A DNA stretch of 64,000 nt from Solibacillus sp. FSL R7-0682 (GCF_038005985.1 NZ_JBBOUI010000001.1:1136001-1200000); one strand, 5' to 3'; counted from the stretch's first letter, positions 34,911 to 43,641 are shown. The notes: generated by a model from the sequence alone, not told the origin. A program made the numbers and translations.

Positions 34911-35711
34911 GTGAATGCCCCAATTGGTGTAATCGATTCTGGAGTTGGCGGGTTAACAGTTGCAAAAGCCATTATGGAGCTTTTGCCGAACGAAACTATA
35001 TATTATATTGGTGATACAGCGCGTTGTCCTTATGGGCCACGTTCTAAACAGGAAGTAAGAAATTTTACTTGGCAAATGGCAAAGTCACTGGAAAAAATGA
35101 ATATTAAAATGCTTGTGATTGCTTGTAATACGGCAACTGCGGTAGCATTAGAAAGCTTACAAAAACATATGCCCTTCCCGGTGTTGGGTGTTATTAATGC
35201 TGGTGCAAGGGCAGCCATTAAAAAGACAAAACGAAATGAAGTTGTTGTTCTAGCTACAGAAGGGACGATTAAAAGTGGTGCTTACGAGCAAGCGTTATTA
35301 TCGCTTACTACGAAAACCCATGTCATCCCACTTGCTTGTCCTACATTCGTGCCGCTTGTAGAAAGTGGAGAATACGAAGGGCAGTTTTCATACGACTTAG
35401 TAGCGAAAGGGTTAAAGCCTTTAGAGGATGAGCGTTTTGATACAGTCATTTTAGGCTGTACGCATTATCCAATTTTACAAAAGCAAATTGAGGCTGCAGT
35501 GGGACCAAATGTAAATGTTTTATCATCTGCAGAGGAAACAGCAAAAGATGTTGAAGCGATTTTACGTTATAATGGTAAATTGCGTACGGAACAAGAGCCA
35601 CCAAAGCACGTGTTTTATGCTTCAGGCTCTGTTCCGATTTTTCGTTCCATTGCGGAGCGTTGGTTAGATCGTGGCGAATTAGACATTCGTCGAATTTCAT
35701 TTCCTAAATAA
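34911..35711 (+). CDS. racE: Glutamate racemase
   Basis: 266 residues: 'IGVIDSGVGGLTVAK' at the N-terminus, catalytic Cys in 'IACNTATAVAL' and in 'LGCTHYPIL', and 'GDTARCPYG'. Converts L- to D-glutamate for peptidoglycan. Starts at GTG (34911) behind AGAGGCGG. Named racE after the Bacillus gene in this position; equivalent to murI. Confidence 0.94.
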   Translation: MNAPIGVIDSGVGGLTVAKAIMELLPNETIYYIGDTARCPYGPRSKQEVRNFTWQMAKSLEKMNIKMLVIACNTATAVALESLQKHMPFPVLGVINAGARAAIKKTKRNEVVVLATEGTIKSGAYEQALLSLTTKTHVIPLACPTFVPLVESGEYEGQFSYDLVAKGLKPLEDERFDTVILGCTHYPILQKQIEAAVGPNVNVLSSAEETAKDVEAILRYNGKLRTEQEPPKHVFYASGSVPIFRSIAERWLDRGELDIRRISFPK

Positions 35712-35724
35712 CGAAATAGCATAT

Positions 35725-35760
35725 GACTCAAATAGATGTGTAGTCTATTTGAGTCTTTTC
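35725..35760 (+). terminator. rho-independent terminator of racE
   Basis: Perfect 12-bp stem GACTCAAATAGA / TCTATTTGAGTC with TTTTCTTT. Confidence 0.85.
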
Positions 35761-35776
35761 TTTGTTAGTCGTGTAT

Positions 35777-35806
35777 TTGCACTTTAGACGTGAAAAAAAG
35801 TATGTT
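35777..35806 (+). promoter_or_regulatory. Putative promoter of rph-rdgB
   Basis: TTGCAC (35777-35782), an 18-bp spacer and TATGTT (35801-35806), 35 bp before the rph start and after the racE terminator. Confidence 0.45.
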
Positions 35807-35841
35807 AAGATAAGTGCGCGAACAAATTGAGGAGGTCACCT

Positions 35842-36594
35842 ATGACTAGACATGACTTACGAGCTGTGAATGAATTACGTCCAGTTCAAATTGAAAATAA
35901 TTATTTAATGCATCCCGAAGGTTCTGTATTAATTACAGTTGGTAATACAAAAGTAATTTGCACAGCAACGATTGAAGATAGAGTACCGGGCTTTTTACGT
36001 GGACAAGGAAAGGGCTGGATAACAGCGGAGTATTCGATGCTTCCACGTGCCACAGAGCAACGCACACGCCGTGAATCATCTGCGGGGAAGGTGACAGGGC
36101 GCACAATGGAAATACAACGCCTAATTGGACGAGCATTGCGTGCAGTTGTGGATTTAGAAGCACTTGGTGAAAAAACAGTATGGATTGACTGTGATGTCAT
36201 CCAAGCTGACGGTGGCACACGTACAGCGTCCATTACAGGGGCGTTTGTTGCGATGACTCAAGCTATTGCAAAACTTGCAGAAGACAAGTCATTTGAGAAA
36301 TTCCCCGTAACAGATTATTTAGCGGCAACAAGTGTAGGAAAGCTAGCTGAAATTGGTGCAGTATTAGACTTAAATTATATTGAAGACTCTGCAGCAGAAG
36401 TCGATATGAATGTGATCATGACTGGTTCAGGACAATTTGTTGAGTTACAAGGAACAGGTGAAGAGGCTACTTTCTCTCGTGCGGAGCTAAATGAACTATT
36501 AGATTTAGGCGAAGCAGGGATTTCTCAGTTAATCGACATCCAAAAACAAGCACTTGGCGAGCTTGCAAACTTCATCGGAAAGGTAGAGGCATAA
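35842..36594 (+). CDS. rph: Ribonuclease PH
   Basis: 250 residues: '[20 protein letters not shown]', '[14 protein letters not shown]', phosphate-site Arg in '[20 protein letters not shown]', '[19 protein letters not shown]'. A phosphorolytic 3'-5' exonuclease trimming tRNA 3' ends. ATG at 35842 follows GAGGAGGT at 6 nt; the frame extends to 35827 only through the RBS. Its TAA overlaps the rdgB ATG by one base, indicating coupled translation. Confidence 0.94.
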   Translation: MTRHDLRAVNELRPVQIENNYLMHPEGSVLITVGNTKVICTATIEDRVPGFLRGQGKGWITAEYSMLPRATEQRTRRESSAGKVTGRTMEIQRLIGRALRAVVDLEALGEKTVWIDCDVIQADGGTRTASITGAFVAMTQAIAKLAEDKSFEKFPVTDYLAATSVGKLAEIGAVLDLNYIEDSAAEVDMNVIMTGSGQFVELQGTGEEATFSRAELNELLDLGEAGISQLIDIQKQALGELANFIGKVEA

Positions 36595-37187
36595 TGAAAC
36601 AAGTAGTAATTGCAACAAAAAATAAAGGCAAAGCAAAAGACTTTGAAGCACTATTCTCACCATTTGGCTATGAGGTCGTAACGATGTTTGAGGTGGCGCC
36701 AGATTTAGAAATCGAAGAAACTGGTACAACATTTGAAGAAAATGCAATTTTAAAAGCAGAAACATTAGCGAACTTGCTTGGTAAAATTGTAATTGCTGAC
36801 GATAGTGGTTTAGCGATTGATGCACTAAATGGCGAACCAGGGGTATATTCAGCTCGCTACGCAGGCGATCATGATGACGAGGCCAATATGGTTAAGGTGC
36901 TTGAAAATATGAAGGACGTACCGGAGAAAGAACGTACAGCACGCTTTTGCTGCGCATTAGCGATTGCAGGACCAAATATGGAGACAAAAACAGTGTTTGG
37001 TACGTGTGAGGGAGTTATTGCTCATGAAAAGCGCGGAACAAACGGCTTTGGCTATGACCCAATTTTCTACGTGCCAGCACTAGAAAAGCATATGGCGGAG
37101 TTAAGTGCGGAAGAAAAAGGTGCGATTTCACATCGAGGCAATGCCATTCGTGAATTAGCATACCAGTTAGCGGAAATTTTAAAATAA
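36594..37187 (+). CDS. rdgB: dITP/XTP pyrophosphatase (non-canonical purine NTPase, YsnA)
   Basis: 197 residues of the Ham1/RdgB family: 'VVIATKNKGKAKDFEALF', 'VIADDSGLAIDALNGEPGVYSARYAG', 'GTNGFGYDPIFYV', 'SHRGNAIREL'. It hydrolyses ITP, dITP and XTP to keep them out of nucleic acids. Overlaps rph by one base; called ysnA in B. subtilis at the same position. Confidence 0.94.
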   Translation: MKQVVIATKNKGKAKDFEALFSPFGYEVVTMFEVAPDLEIEETGTTFEENAILKAETLANLLGKIVIADDSGLAIDALNGEPGVYSARYAGDHDDEANMVKVLENMKDVPEKERTARFCCALAIAGPNMETKTVFGTCEGVIAHEKRGTNGFGYDPIFYVPALEKHMAELSAEEKGAISHRGNAIRELAYQLAEILK

Positions 37188-37197
37188 TTTTGATACG

Positions 37198-37232
37198 TCA
37201 TCTTACGTTGGTACAGCGTAAGGTGATTTTTT
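37198..37232 (+). terminator. rho-independent terminator of rph-rdgB
   Basis: Stem CATCTTACG / CGTAAGgTG followed by ATTTTTT. Confidence 0.8.
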
Positions 37233-37330
37233 ATAGAAGGGTTTACCTATTTTGCTGTTTCAATTGCGTTGAATTTTTCGGTAAAAAATGTCACACTAAT
37301 AATACGTTATTTTAAAAATGAGGTGATGGC

Positions 37331-37831
37331 ATGAAACTATTAGTAATGAGTGATACACATGGAGATATAGAGGTTATTGAACGTGTGAAAAGCTTTCATC
37401 CAGATGCAGTGAAGATGATTCATTGTGGGGATAGTGAATTACCCTATTTTCATTCAGCGATGGAAAACTTAGAACGGGTAAAGGGCAATTGCGATCACGA
37501 TCCAAACTATTTAGAAGAAATATTATTCCAAGTGAATGGCGAGCGCATATATGTAACTCACGGTCATTTATATGATGTGAAAAATTCACCGATGAAGCTG
37601 GTTTACCGAGCAAAAGAAGTGGGAGCGAATATTGTATGCTTTGGTCATTCTCATGAACTTGGCGCGGAATACATTGACGGGATTTTCTTTGTGAACCCTG
37701 GTAGTTTATTAAAGCCACGCAGTATTAAAGAAAAATCATTTGTAACGATTACAATCTCCAACACACATTTTACGTTAGATTGTTATGACGATAATAATAA
37801 TTTAATCGAACAAATGTTTATTGAACGATAA
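37331..37831 (+). CDS. ysnB: Metallophosphoesterase (YfcE/YsnB-like)
   Basis: 166 residues with all calcineurin-type motifs: 'MSDTHGDIE', 'HCGDSE', 'GNCDHD', 'VTHGHLYD', 'GHSHELG'. A small cytosolic phosphodiesterase of the YfcE/MJ0936 type; the natural substrate is unknown. It closes the conserved gerE-racE-rph-ysnA-ysnB block. GAGGTGATGG precedes the ATG. Confidence 0.88.
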   Translation: MKLLVMSDTHGDIEVIERVKSFHPDAVKMIHCGDSELPYFHSAMENLERVKGNCDHDPNYLEEILFQVNGERIYVTHGHLYDVKNSPMKLVYRAKEVGANIVCFGHSHELGAEYIDGIFFVNPGSLLKPRSIKEKSFVTITISNTHFTLDCYDDNNNLIEQMFIER

Positions 37832-38026
37832 AGTGTAGGAAAGCTGCTTCTTATTGGTAGGTAGGATATTCTATCTGGCACGGTAAGAGAGTATAATATT
37901 TTTATAGGGTATAAGGAATGCACCAGTTTTGCAGAGGGTGTCGAATGTTGGTTTTTGTAGAACAATGGCAGGCATGCGAATAAGCTTTTTATTTTCTTTC
38001 AATAATAATATTTGTAGAAAATGCTG

Positions 38027-38055
38027 TTGACTTTCAAGTTCTTGTAGCCTATAAT
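38027..38055 (+). promoter_or_regulatory. sigma-A promoter of tRNA-Arg
   Basis: TTGACT (38027-38032), 17-bp spacer, TATAAT (38050-38055), 37 bp before the tRNA 5' end. Confidence 0.8.
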
Positions 38056-38092
38056 AAAAATTGTCTTTCTTACCAATTGGTTAGAAAAACAT

Positions 38093-38166
<74 letters not shown>

Positions 38167-38203
38167 TAATACGAGTAATTATGGTCAACATAATACAATA
38201 AAG

Positions 38204-38247
38204 AAAAACGCTTGAAACCTTGATATTAAAGGGTTTTGAGCGTTTTT
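38204..38247. terminator. bidirectional rho-independent terminator after tRNA-Arg
   Basis: Stem AAAACGCTtgAAACC / GGTTTtgAGCGTTTT with flanking A and T runs; serves the tRNA and possibly the minus-strand recombinase relic. Confidence 0.8.
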
Positions 38248-38335
38248 TCTTTTGGGGTGGAAATATATGAAAAGCATTAAATAACATATAAAATTAAAAT
38301 GAAGTGTACAAGAAGTGTACAAAGTGGACAAAAAA

Positions 38336-38513
38336 TTAAGATGTGAACATGTTGATTGCAATCTCTTCATCACGTTCTTCCATCTCTTTTAATACATGAT
38401 CATAATACTCCATTCAACTTATCCTGAACATATTCATTTACATAGAAAGGCATTTGTGATGAATGCTTTTCTATCAATGCAGTTATGCGTTGTTGTTCTT
38501 TTGTTAATGCCAT
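38336..38513 (-). pseudogene. Collapsed tyrosine-recombinase (XerS-type) relic
   Basis: On the minus strand an ATG at 38513 opens MALTKEQQRI..., continuing EKHSSQMPFYVNEYVQDKL, which looks like the N-terminal arm/core-binding start of XerS-type integrases. It stops at a TGA after GVL. In another frame, 'YDHVLKEMEERDEEI' continues to a stop at 38336-38338 and resembles the C-terminal tail of the same family. About 300 catalytic residues are missing, so only the two ends of the gene survive. It sits about 170 bp from tRNA-Arg, as an integrase of an element in that tRNA would. Family assignment rests on two short peptides. Confidence 0.5.
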
Positions 38514-38658
38514 TGTATTTCACAACCTTTACTATTATTTATTCCTATTGTGAGTGAGGAATATTGAATTTGATTTTAGTTGTATTATAACCTAATTCTA
38601 ATTGTTCGCATAACATACAGGAGCTGATTGTATGCTGAGTAGATGTAAATAAACCGAT

Positions 38659-38698
38659 CGGTAAGGGAAGTAAAGTATTTACTTTAAAATCGTTACCG
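38659..38698. repeat. Nested inverted repeat with TAAAGTATTTACTTTA core
   Basis: Outer CGGTAA / TTACCG encloses AAGTAAA-GTA-TTTACTT. The 16-bp perfect palindrome TAAAGTA-TT-TACTTTA (38671-38686) recurs exactly at 60804-60819. It could be an operator; no T-run follows. Confidence 0.5.
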
Positions 38699-38836
38699 AA
38701 ATTCCAGGTTTATTCTAGTAAATTCACGAATATAACTCTTGCATTTTATTTACATTTAAAGTAAAAAAAGAGTAGGAGAGGAATGTACCTAATAAAGAGT
38801 GACAGTTGTTACTCAGATTACGGAGGATACAATACT

Positions 38837-39046
38837 ATGAAAAAAATTAGGGCTATTTTTATTGGTGATGTTAGATTTGATGAATGTCCAGTTTTCGAAT
38901 TAAATATAGAATCTAACTATTTTGAAATGATAATTGATAAAGAAATAAGATACAAAAAAGAAGTTGTAATAAAAGATGATGACTTCATAATTTTTAATGT
39001 AGAAGACGATATAGCGACAGTAATTAAAAAACAAGAAATAGAATAA
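38837..39046 (+). CDS. Small hypothetical protein
   Basis: 69 residues, acidic and rich in Ile/Asp/Lys, starting MKKIRAIFIGDVRFDECPVF and ending ATVIKKQEIE. No signal peptide or membrane segment; probably a small beta-rich soluble domain. ATG at 38837 follows CGGAGG at 10 nt; the frame extends to 38783 without an RBS. More AT-rich than the core genes, and it lies in the accessory segment after tRNA-Arg, just upstream of a gene for a secreted HicA-domain protein. Function unknown. Confidence 0.6.
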   Translation: MKKIRAIFIGDVRFDECPVFELNIESNYFEMIIDKEIRYKKEVVIKDDDFIIFNVEDDIATVIKKQEIE

Positions 39047-39054
39047 GAAATCCT

Positions 39055-39080
39055 AAAAGAGTAGTTAAACTACTCTTTTT
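39055..39080 (+). terminator. rho-independent terminator
   Basis: AAAAGAGTAGT-TTAA-ACTACTCTTTT, an almost perfect hairpin with a T-run, 9 bp after the small hypothetical gene. Confidence 0.85.
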
Positions 39081-39121
39081 TAATTTAATTTACTTTATTT
39101 TACATAAAAGTAAATTAAATG

Positions 39122-39150
39122 TTGAAAATTAACTTTAATTCTAATATGCT
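39122..39150 (+). promoter_or_regulatory. Putative promoter of the secreted HicA-domain gene
   Basis: TTGAAA (39122-39127), 17-bp spacer, TATGCT (39145-39150), followed by AAAGGAG and the ATG at 39182. Confidence 0.5.
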
Positions 39151-39181
39151 ATAACTATAAAATTAAAAGGAGTTGAAGTTT

Positions 39182-39664
39182 ATGAAAAAGGTTATAAGTT
39201 CTTTAATGATTTTCTCTTTGTTCTTAGTTACGGTATCAAGTACAAGTCTAAATGTTAAGGCTAGTACGGTCGAAAAAGGTCATTACATAAATGATGATAA
39301 TTTGACTGAAGAGTTGATTTTAGTAGATGAAACAGAGATTGAATACAATACAACTGTAGCACCTATTATTGCTTATTTATTGAGAAAAGCTGTAGTGGAT
39401 GCTGTAAAAGATTTTGGGAAACAGGCAGTTATAGATGCTGTCATGAAAGAATTGGATTTACCAAAAGTAATTAGCGGTAAAAATCTTGTAAAAAAACTTA
39501 AAAAAGTTGGTTTTGAAGAAGTTAGACAAAATGGAAGCCATATTATTATGAAAGGTCCTAATGGTAAAACTTTCCCTGTACCTGACCATAAGGAAATAGC
39601 AAAGGGAACTTACTCAGACATAAAAAAACAAATCAAAGATGCTATAATACCTGACTGGCTATAA
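39182..39664 (+). CDS. Secreted protein with C-terminal HicA-like RNA-toxin domain
   Basis: 160 residues in three parts. A Sec signal peptide (about 1-29, 'MKKVISSLMIFSLFLVTVSS', cleavage near VKAS) is followed by a linker with a helical stretch 'PIIAYLLRKAVVDAVKDFGK'. The C-terminal domain of about 55 residues reads 'SGKNLVKKLKKVGFEEVRQN', 'GSHIIMKGPNGKTFPVPDHK', 'EIAKGTYSDIKKQI'. This last part matches HicA, including the catalytic His in the G-S-H motif. HicA is normally an intracellular mRNA interferase paired with HicB. Export suggests a toxin aimed at other cells, or a repurposed domain. No HicB-like gene is adjacent. ATG at 39182 follows AAAGGAG at 9 nt. It resembles the secreted putative toxins of Bacillales in layout; that comparison is from memory. 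Confidence 0.65.
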   Translation: MKKVISSLMIFSLFLVTVSSTSLNVKASTVEKGHYINDDNLTEELILVDETEIEYNTTVAPIIAYLLRKAVVDAVKDFGKQAVIDAVMKELDLPKVISGKNLVKKLKKVGFEEVRQNGSHIIMKGPNGKTFPVPDHKEIAKGTYSDIKKQIKDAIIPDWL

Positions 39665-39692
39665 ATAATATCTGACATATTAATAAGTTATT

Positions 39693-39720
39693 AAGGATGG
39701 CTCGCACGCCATCCTTTTCT
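39693..39720 (+). terminator. rho-independent terminator of the HicA-domain gene
   Basis: Perfect 9-bp stem AAGGATGGC / GCCATCCTT with a 7-nt loop and TTTTCT. Confidence 0.8.
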
Positions 39721-39844
39721 ATTGTCTGCAAACATCTTGCTAGTACCCGGAAAATTAGTAGAAAGCGCGTTATTTTATTGCAAACAATTTCATATACCAC
39801 ATAGAAAACCCTAAAATCGTGTAAACAGTTTTTCTCTACACAAC

Positions 39845-40198
39845 TCAAACGTACCCATATGATCGGTATTCAAGCACTTCAAAATGTGGTATACGACTAG
39901 TTTGTTTACCTTTTAATTGTTCGCAAATACCTAATTCAGCTGAGTTGTTTGTAATATTAGCGAGGTCAGTATAACCAATTAAATTCCCTTCAATATCTAT
40001 TCCCATACGAATAAAATTATTAGCAGTATTATTTACACATTTATGCCACCAAGAATAAACCTCATCGGGCTCACGATTCAGCTCCCATTGATTAGCTAGA
40101 CAAAAATTTTCATGTCTGCTCCATTCTAAAACTGTTTCATAATCAGAAATAGATAGGGGTCTAATTTTCAGAAAATATGTATCTTTATTATTATTCAT
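39845..40198 (-). pseudogene. Truncated GNAT N-acetyltransferase
   Basis: 117 residues. The N-terminal half is a normal GNAT: 'FLKIRPLSISDYETVLEWSR', 'FIRMGIDIEGNLIGYTDLAN' and 'NNSAELGI', strands beta1 to beta4. The acetyl-CoA-binding loop (R/Q-x-x-G-x-G/A) that should follow 'ELGI' is absent. The chain ends after a short tail (CEQLKGKQTSRIPHFEVLEYRSYGYV in pieces: CEQLKGKQTS, RIPHFEVLEYRSYGYV). GNATs are usually 160 residues or more, so about a third is lost, probably by internal deletion. ATG at 40198 follows AGAGGTGA. Confidence 0.55.
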
Positions 40199-40369
40199 TA
40201 CAATCACCTCTATTTAATTATCGTACCCAACCCCTCGTTTGGTATTATGAAAGGTTTTCGAACGGACGTAAGTGCATGCAATCCCATCCCATTCTGTTAA
40301 ACTTAATATTACTATAAATTTTGTGAGAATTTGAACAGTACCACAAGCTTCGACTCTTTCAAATCCACT

Positions 40370-41944
40370 TCAAATACTTAGAGAGATATTCTTTTCTTCA
40401 TATACCCCTGTACGGTTGCGTCCTGCTTTCTTTGCTGAGTATAAAGCTTGGTCTGCTTTGTTGAGTAACTGATGAAGTGTTTCTGCTGTTTCATAATTAG
40501 CTTCAGCTATGCCTAAACTAACCGTCACATTTAAAGAAGCCTTTTCAGTAACACAAACCTGTGACTCCATAGATGTACATAAGTCTTTTGCTAATGCTAA
40601 AGCGTCAATTTGATTGTAACCATTTAAAGCAATAACAAACTCTTCTCCACCAGACCTAGCAAACAGTGCCGTATCTGGGAGCTGTGTTTTACACCGATTA
40701 ACGACATGAACAATAATTTCATCGCCTATATGATGACCATAAGTATCATTTACTTTTTTAAAATGATCAATGTCTAATAGGATGATCGTAAATGGAGTTG
40801 AATTCGTTGTAGCAGTAATAAAATCCTGTTCGCATTGTTGGAAAAATGCTCGTCGATTATTAATTTGAGTAAGCTCATCGTAATAAGCCTGACGCTCAAG
40901 CTGTAACTGTAATTCCTTCAGCTTCGTAATATCAGCAAAAATAATAATATACCCCTTACTATTTTTAAGATTTCGTAATGGTGAAATACTTATTTGATAA
41001 ATCTTTCTATCTTCAGCTTCCCCGATTGTTAGTTCCTTCGTATTAAGTAAACTTTCAAAGTCATATGGGAAACTTTTATTTGTAAGCAGTTCCCACATAT
41101 TTAAAAAGTTTAAGCCAAGCATTGTTTTATTCAGCTGTGGAAATATATTTTGAAATGCTTTGTTATATTCTATTAATTGCTTAGAATCATCAAGTACTAC
41201 TACACCATCATTTATACTATTAAAAATAGTATCTTTATCAATTGGCATCATTGTAAATAATCTAGATGATTTAATTGACCATAAATATAATGCGGAAGTA
41301 ATCCAAAGTACCATTGGGACAGGGTCAACGCCTCGAGGTGTTACATCTATTAAATATAAAAATGCCGTTATAATTGGAATGAGCTGCCCAAGGATTATTG
41401 TAATTGATTGGGGACGATATACTTTATTTGTTTCTTTCCAGCGCGAGCAAGCGAAAAGAAATGCCGCAAACATATAGGAGAAGCAAAAGGTTCCATGAAC
41501 GAGATACCAAAAACCTTCCTCCTGATAAATAAATGGAACACCTAAAAATGGATCCACTTTAAACACACGATAATGTAAATGATGCCAATCATTTGTCGAA
41601 ACCATTAAAACAGTTATAGTTGGAATCAACAGTACTAGCACTGCCATAATTTTTGAAAGATAAAAACCGTAATATTTTAAAACGAATAATAAACCTAAAG
41701 CTGGTGAAACTGCTATACCGATATATTGAACACTTGTCCAAAATTTAATTTCTTCTATACTTGTCGCAAGTAATCCAACTGCACTAGAAAAACAATAAAT
41801 AGTTATAGTTGCCACATACGCAAGAAAATAATACACAATATTTGAATATGTATGTCGCTTATAAAATGCATAAATACATAAAAATAGATTGAGTACACCC
41901 GCTGCACACATAATCGATATATATGCGGTTATTTGAGCATTCAC
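40370..41944 (-). CDS. Membrane diguanylate cyclase (7TM-PAS-GGDEF)
   Basis: 524 residues. About seven membrane helices (1-215) are of the histidine-kinase N-terminal 7TM type. A PAS domain follows (about 235-340, 'FNSINDGVVVLDDSKQLIEY'), then a GGDEF domain (about 355-515) with the active signature GGEEF in 'FARSGGEEFVIAL' and 'DIDHFKKVNDTYGHHIGDEI'. It makes cyclic di-GMP from two GTP. The RxxD product-inhibition site is not present in the usual place. The membrane domain probably senses an extracellular or membrane signal. Single gene, with no partner phosphodiesterase in the window. Confidence 0.9.
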   Translation of the reverse strand: MNAQITAYISIMCAAGVLNLFLCIYAFYKRHTYSNIVYYFLAYVATITIYCFSSAVGLLATSIEEIKFWTSVQYIGIAVSPALGLLFVLKYYGFYLSKIMAVLVLLIPTITVLMVSTNDWHHLHYRVFKVDPFLGVPFIYQEEGFWYLVHGTFCFSYMFAAFLFACSRWKETNKVYRPQSITIILGQLIPIITAFLYLIDVTPRGVDPVPMVLWITSALYLWSIKSSRLFTMMPIDKDTIFNSINDGVVVLDDSKQLIEYNKAFQNIFPQLNKTMLGLNFLNMWELLTNKSFPYDFESLLNTKELTIGEAEDRKIYQISISPLRNLKNSKGYIIIFADITKLKELQLQLERQAYYDELTQINNRRAFFQQCEQDFITATTNSTPFTIILLDIDHFKKVNDTYGHHIGDEIIVHVVNRCKTQLPDTALFARSGGEEFVIALNGYNQIDALALAKDLCTSMESQVCVTEKASLNVTVSLGIAEANYETAETLHQLLNKADQALYSAKKAGRNRTGVYEEKNISLSI

Positions 41945-42079
41945 AAAAAAACCTCATTTCAATAGGATAGATATTTTAATGCAATTATATTTATAACAAA
42001 TAATAAAATTCATTTCTATTTAATCCTTACCGTCTATTTTAAGGGGATTTGCTATCGTCCTTTGAAATTAAAGATAATA

Positions 42080-42114
42080 TTAGTTGTTAGTTGTTAGTTG
42101 TTAGTTGTTAGTTG
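42080..42114. repeat. Tandem heptamer (TTAGTTG) x5
   Basis: Five exact copies of TTAGTTG in a row, then a degenerate TTATTG. A microsatellite that may vary by slippage. Confidence 0.95.
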
Positions 42115-42223
42115 TTATTGGGGTGTGTAAGTCTACAAAAGAAACATAAGGAAGAATTATCTAATTGTTGTTAAAAAGGCATGTGTGAAGCTATGTGAAA
42201 GATTGCTGGAACATAGTAAAAAA

Positions 42224-42303
42224 ACTTGCATTTAAAAAATCAATTTACATGCAAGTCGTATTAATGGAGGACGTGGCTTTATCAAAGCTTTTTTTCTTTA
42301 ATG
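42224..42303 (-). repeat. Diverged repeat, copy 1 (terminator hairpin plus gene end)
   Basis: Shares with 48170-48251 the blocks ACTTGCATTTAA, ATGCAAGTC, GTGGCtTTATCAAAGC and TTTAATG in order and spacing. The ACTTGCAT / ATGCAAGT inverted repeat with A-run makes a minus-strand terminator. Both copies end with the stop of a minus-strand reading frame (CTTTGA). Confidence 0.7.
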
Positions 42304-42414
42304 AAAATTGTATCAAGAAAGTTGGGGTATTGGTAGTGAAATGGAAAACTTAATTTTTAAATGAAGTATATCATTATTTCGTAGCCGCCCATGGTAAAAA
42401 GTAACGCAAAATAT

Positions 42415-43620
42415 TTACTGCGAATTATCCTTATTTAAATTAGGTAAACAGAGGACGCATATCATTCCAACGACTGATAAATAGATCGATAAAATAAACC
42501 CTAGTGAAATTACGCCCATTTGGTCGATAAAATAGCCGAATATCAAATAGGTAGGAATACCACCTCCAATACAAATAATGTTATAAACACTAAAAACGCG
42601 CGCGATAAAATGACTTGGTACGGTAGTTTGTAGAATGCTAACAACGAAAATATTCAAAATCCCTTGCGAAATTCCTCCTACAATTAATACTGCCTGTAAT
42701 AAATGGAGAGGCAGTTCCAGCGCAAAACATAACATCGCAAAACTAAAGGCGAATAGCGATAAATAGAGGCCGAGTTTTTTATTCAATTTTTCATATAAAA
42801 TTGGGCTAATAAATGAGCCAATCAAAATGCCAATCATCGTCGGTGTTGTAAAAACAAATAAATTTTCAGCTCCTTTTCCTAATACTAGCCTTAGATAGCT
42901 AATTAAATATAAATCAATTGCTGAGCCTACCATCCAGCCTAAACCAAATACGATAAACAATCTTGAAAGCATTTTATCTTGCTTAATATAGGTAAGGCCT
43001 TCCTTGATAGCATCGAATAAACGATCTTTGTGAACTGGTTCAGGGGTCTGTTGATTTATTACACGCATAAAGAAAATAGATGCTAGGGCACCTACATAAA
43101 AAATTATTAGAAGTAAAAGCATTTCATAGACAGTTAAATTGAATTGGAAAAGAAGGGCAGTAAATGAATACGCAAGAAGCTTACCCGTCATTGTCATAAC
43201 ACGAAATAAGCTATTTGCTTTAGGAATATGGACGTGCTCTACAATTTGGGGCATCATAGCACCGCTTGCATTTACAAAAAAGAGATGAATAAATGTGATG
43301 ATGAAGATTACTATAAAAATAAAGTAAGTCGAATAATCAGCGAATAATGAGTAAATGTAACATAGAAGCAGTAATAAAATACGAATTGCAACCGACTTGA
43401 GCATTACATTTTTTAGTGACTTGTTTTCGATATAAGCACCTATATGTAAGCCAAATATTAAAACAGGTAGAGCTGAGAATAAATAATAAAAAGATGTGCT
43501 AATACTACCACCGTCAAAAAGTTGAATCATGCTCAATAAAATAACGAATAAAGTGGCATCCCCGAACGAATTGAAAAATGTAGCAAAGAACAATAGACTA
43601 AAGTTCATATTTTTAAACAT
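42415..43620 (-). CDS. MFS transporter (EntS/MFS_3-like)
   Basis: 401 residues and about 12 membrane segments. It begins 'MNFSLLFFATFFNSFGDATL' and has 'GGISQGILNIFVVSILQTTVP' with 'RVFSVYNIICIGGGIPTYLI', as in the MFS_3/EntS-like exporters of peptides, macrolides or siderophores. Substrate unknown. It follows a TetR gene on the same strand 57 bp away, with a copy of that regulator's operator-like palindrome (43642-43656) in the gap. It may therefore have its own repressed promoter. Confidence 0.8.
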   Translation of the reverse strand: MFKNMNFSLLFFATFFNSFGDATLFVILLSMIQLFDGGSISTSFYYLFSALPVLIFGLHIGAYIENKSLKNVMLKSVAIRILLLLLCYIYSLFADYSTYFIFIVIFIITFIHLFFVNASGAMMPQIVEHVHIPKANSLFRVMTMTGKLLAYSFTALLFQFNLTVYEMLLLLIIFYVGALASIFFMRVINQQTPEPVHKDRLFDAIKEGLTYIKQDKMLSRLFIVFGLGWMVGSAIDLYLISYLRLVLGKGAENLFVFTTPTMIGILIGSFISPILYEKLNKKLGLYLSLFAFSFAMLCFALELPLHLLQAVLIVGGISQGILNIFVVSILQTTVPSHFIARVFSVYNIICIGGGIPTYLIFGYFIDQMGVISLGFILSIYLSVVGMICVLCLPNLNKDNSQ

Positions 43621-43641
43621 TGTACACCTCGAAAAAATTTA

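Larger units (their letters stand above)
41945..42414. other. Intergenic region between diguanylate cyclase and MFS genes
   Basis: About 470 bp with no complete gene. It holds the promoter side of the diguanylate cyclase, a TTAGTTG tandem repeat (42080-42114) and a diverged repeat copy (42224-42303). The minus strand from about 42363 has a short open stretch 'KLSFPFHYQYPNFLDTIF' ending at 42286-42284, which looks like the C-terminal scrap of a lost gene. Confidence 0.5.

Noticed and set aside
42080-42114. CRISPR-like array
   Set aside because: The repeat unit is seven bases without spacers; it is a simple tandem repeat, and no CRISPR array or cas gene was seen in the window.
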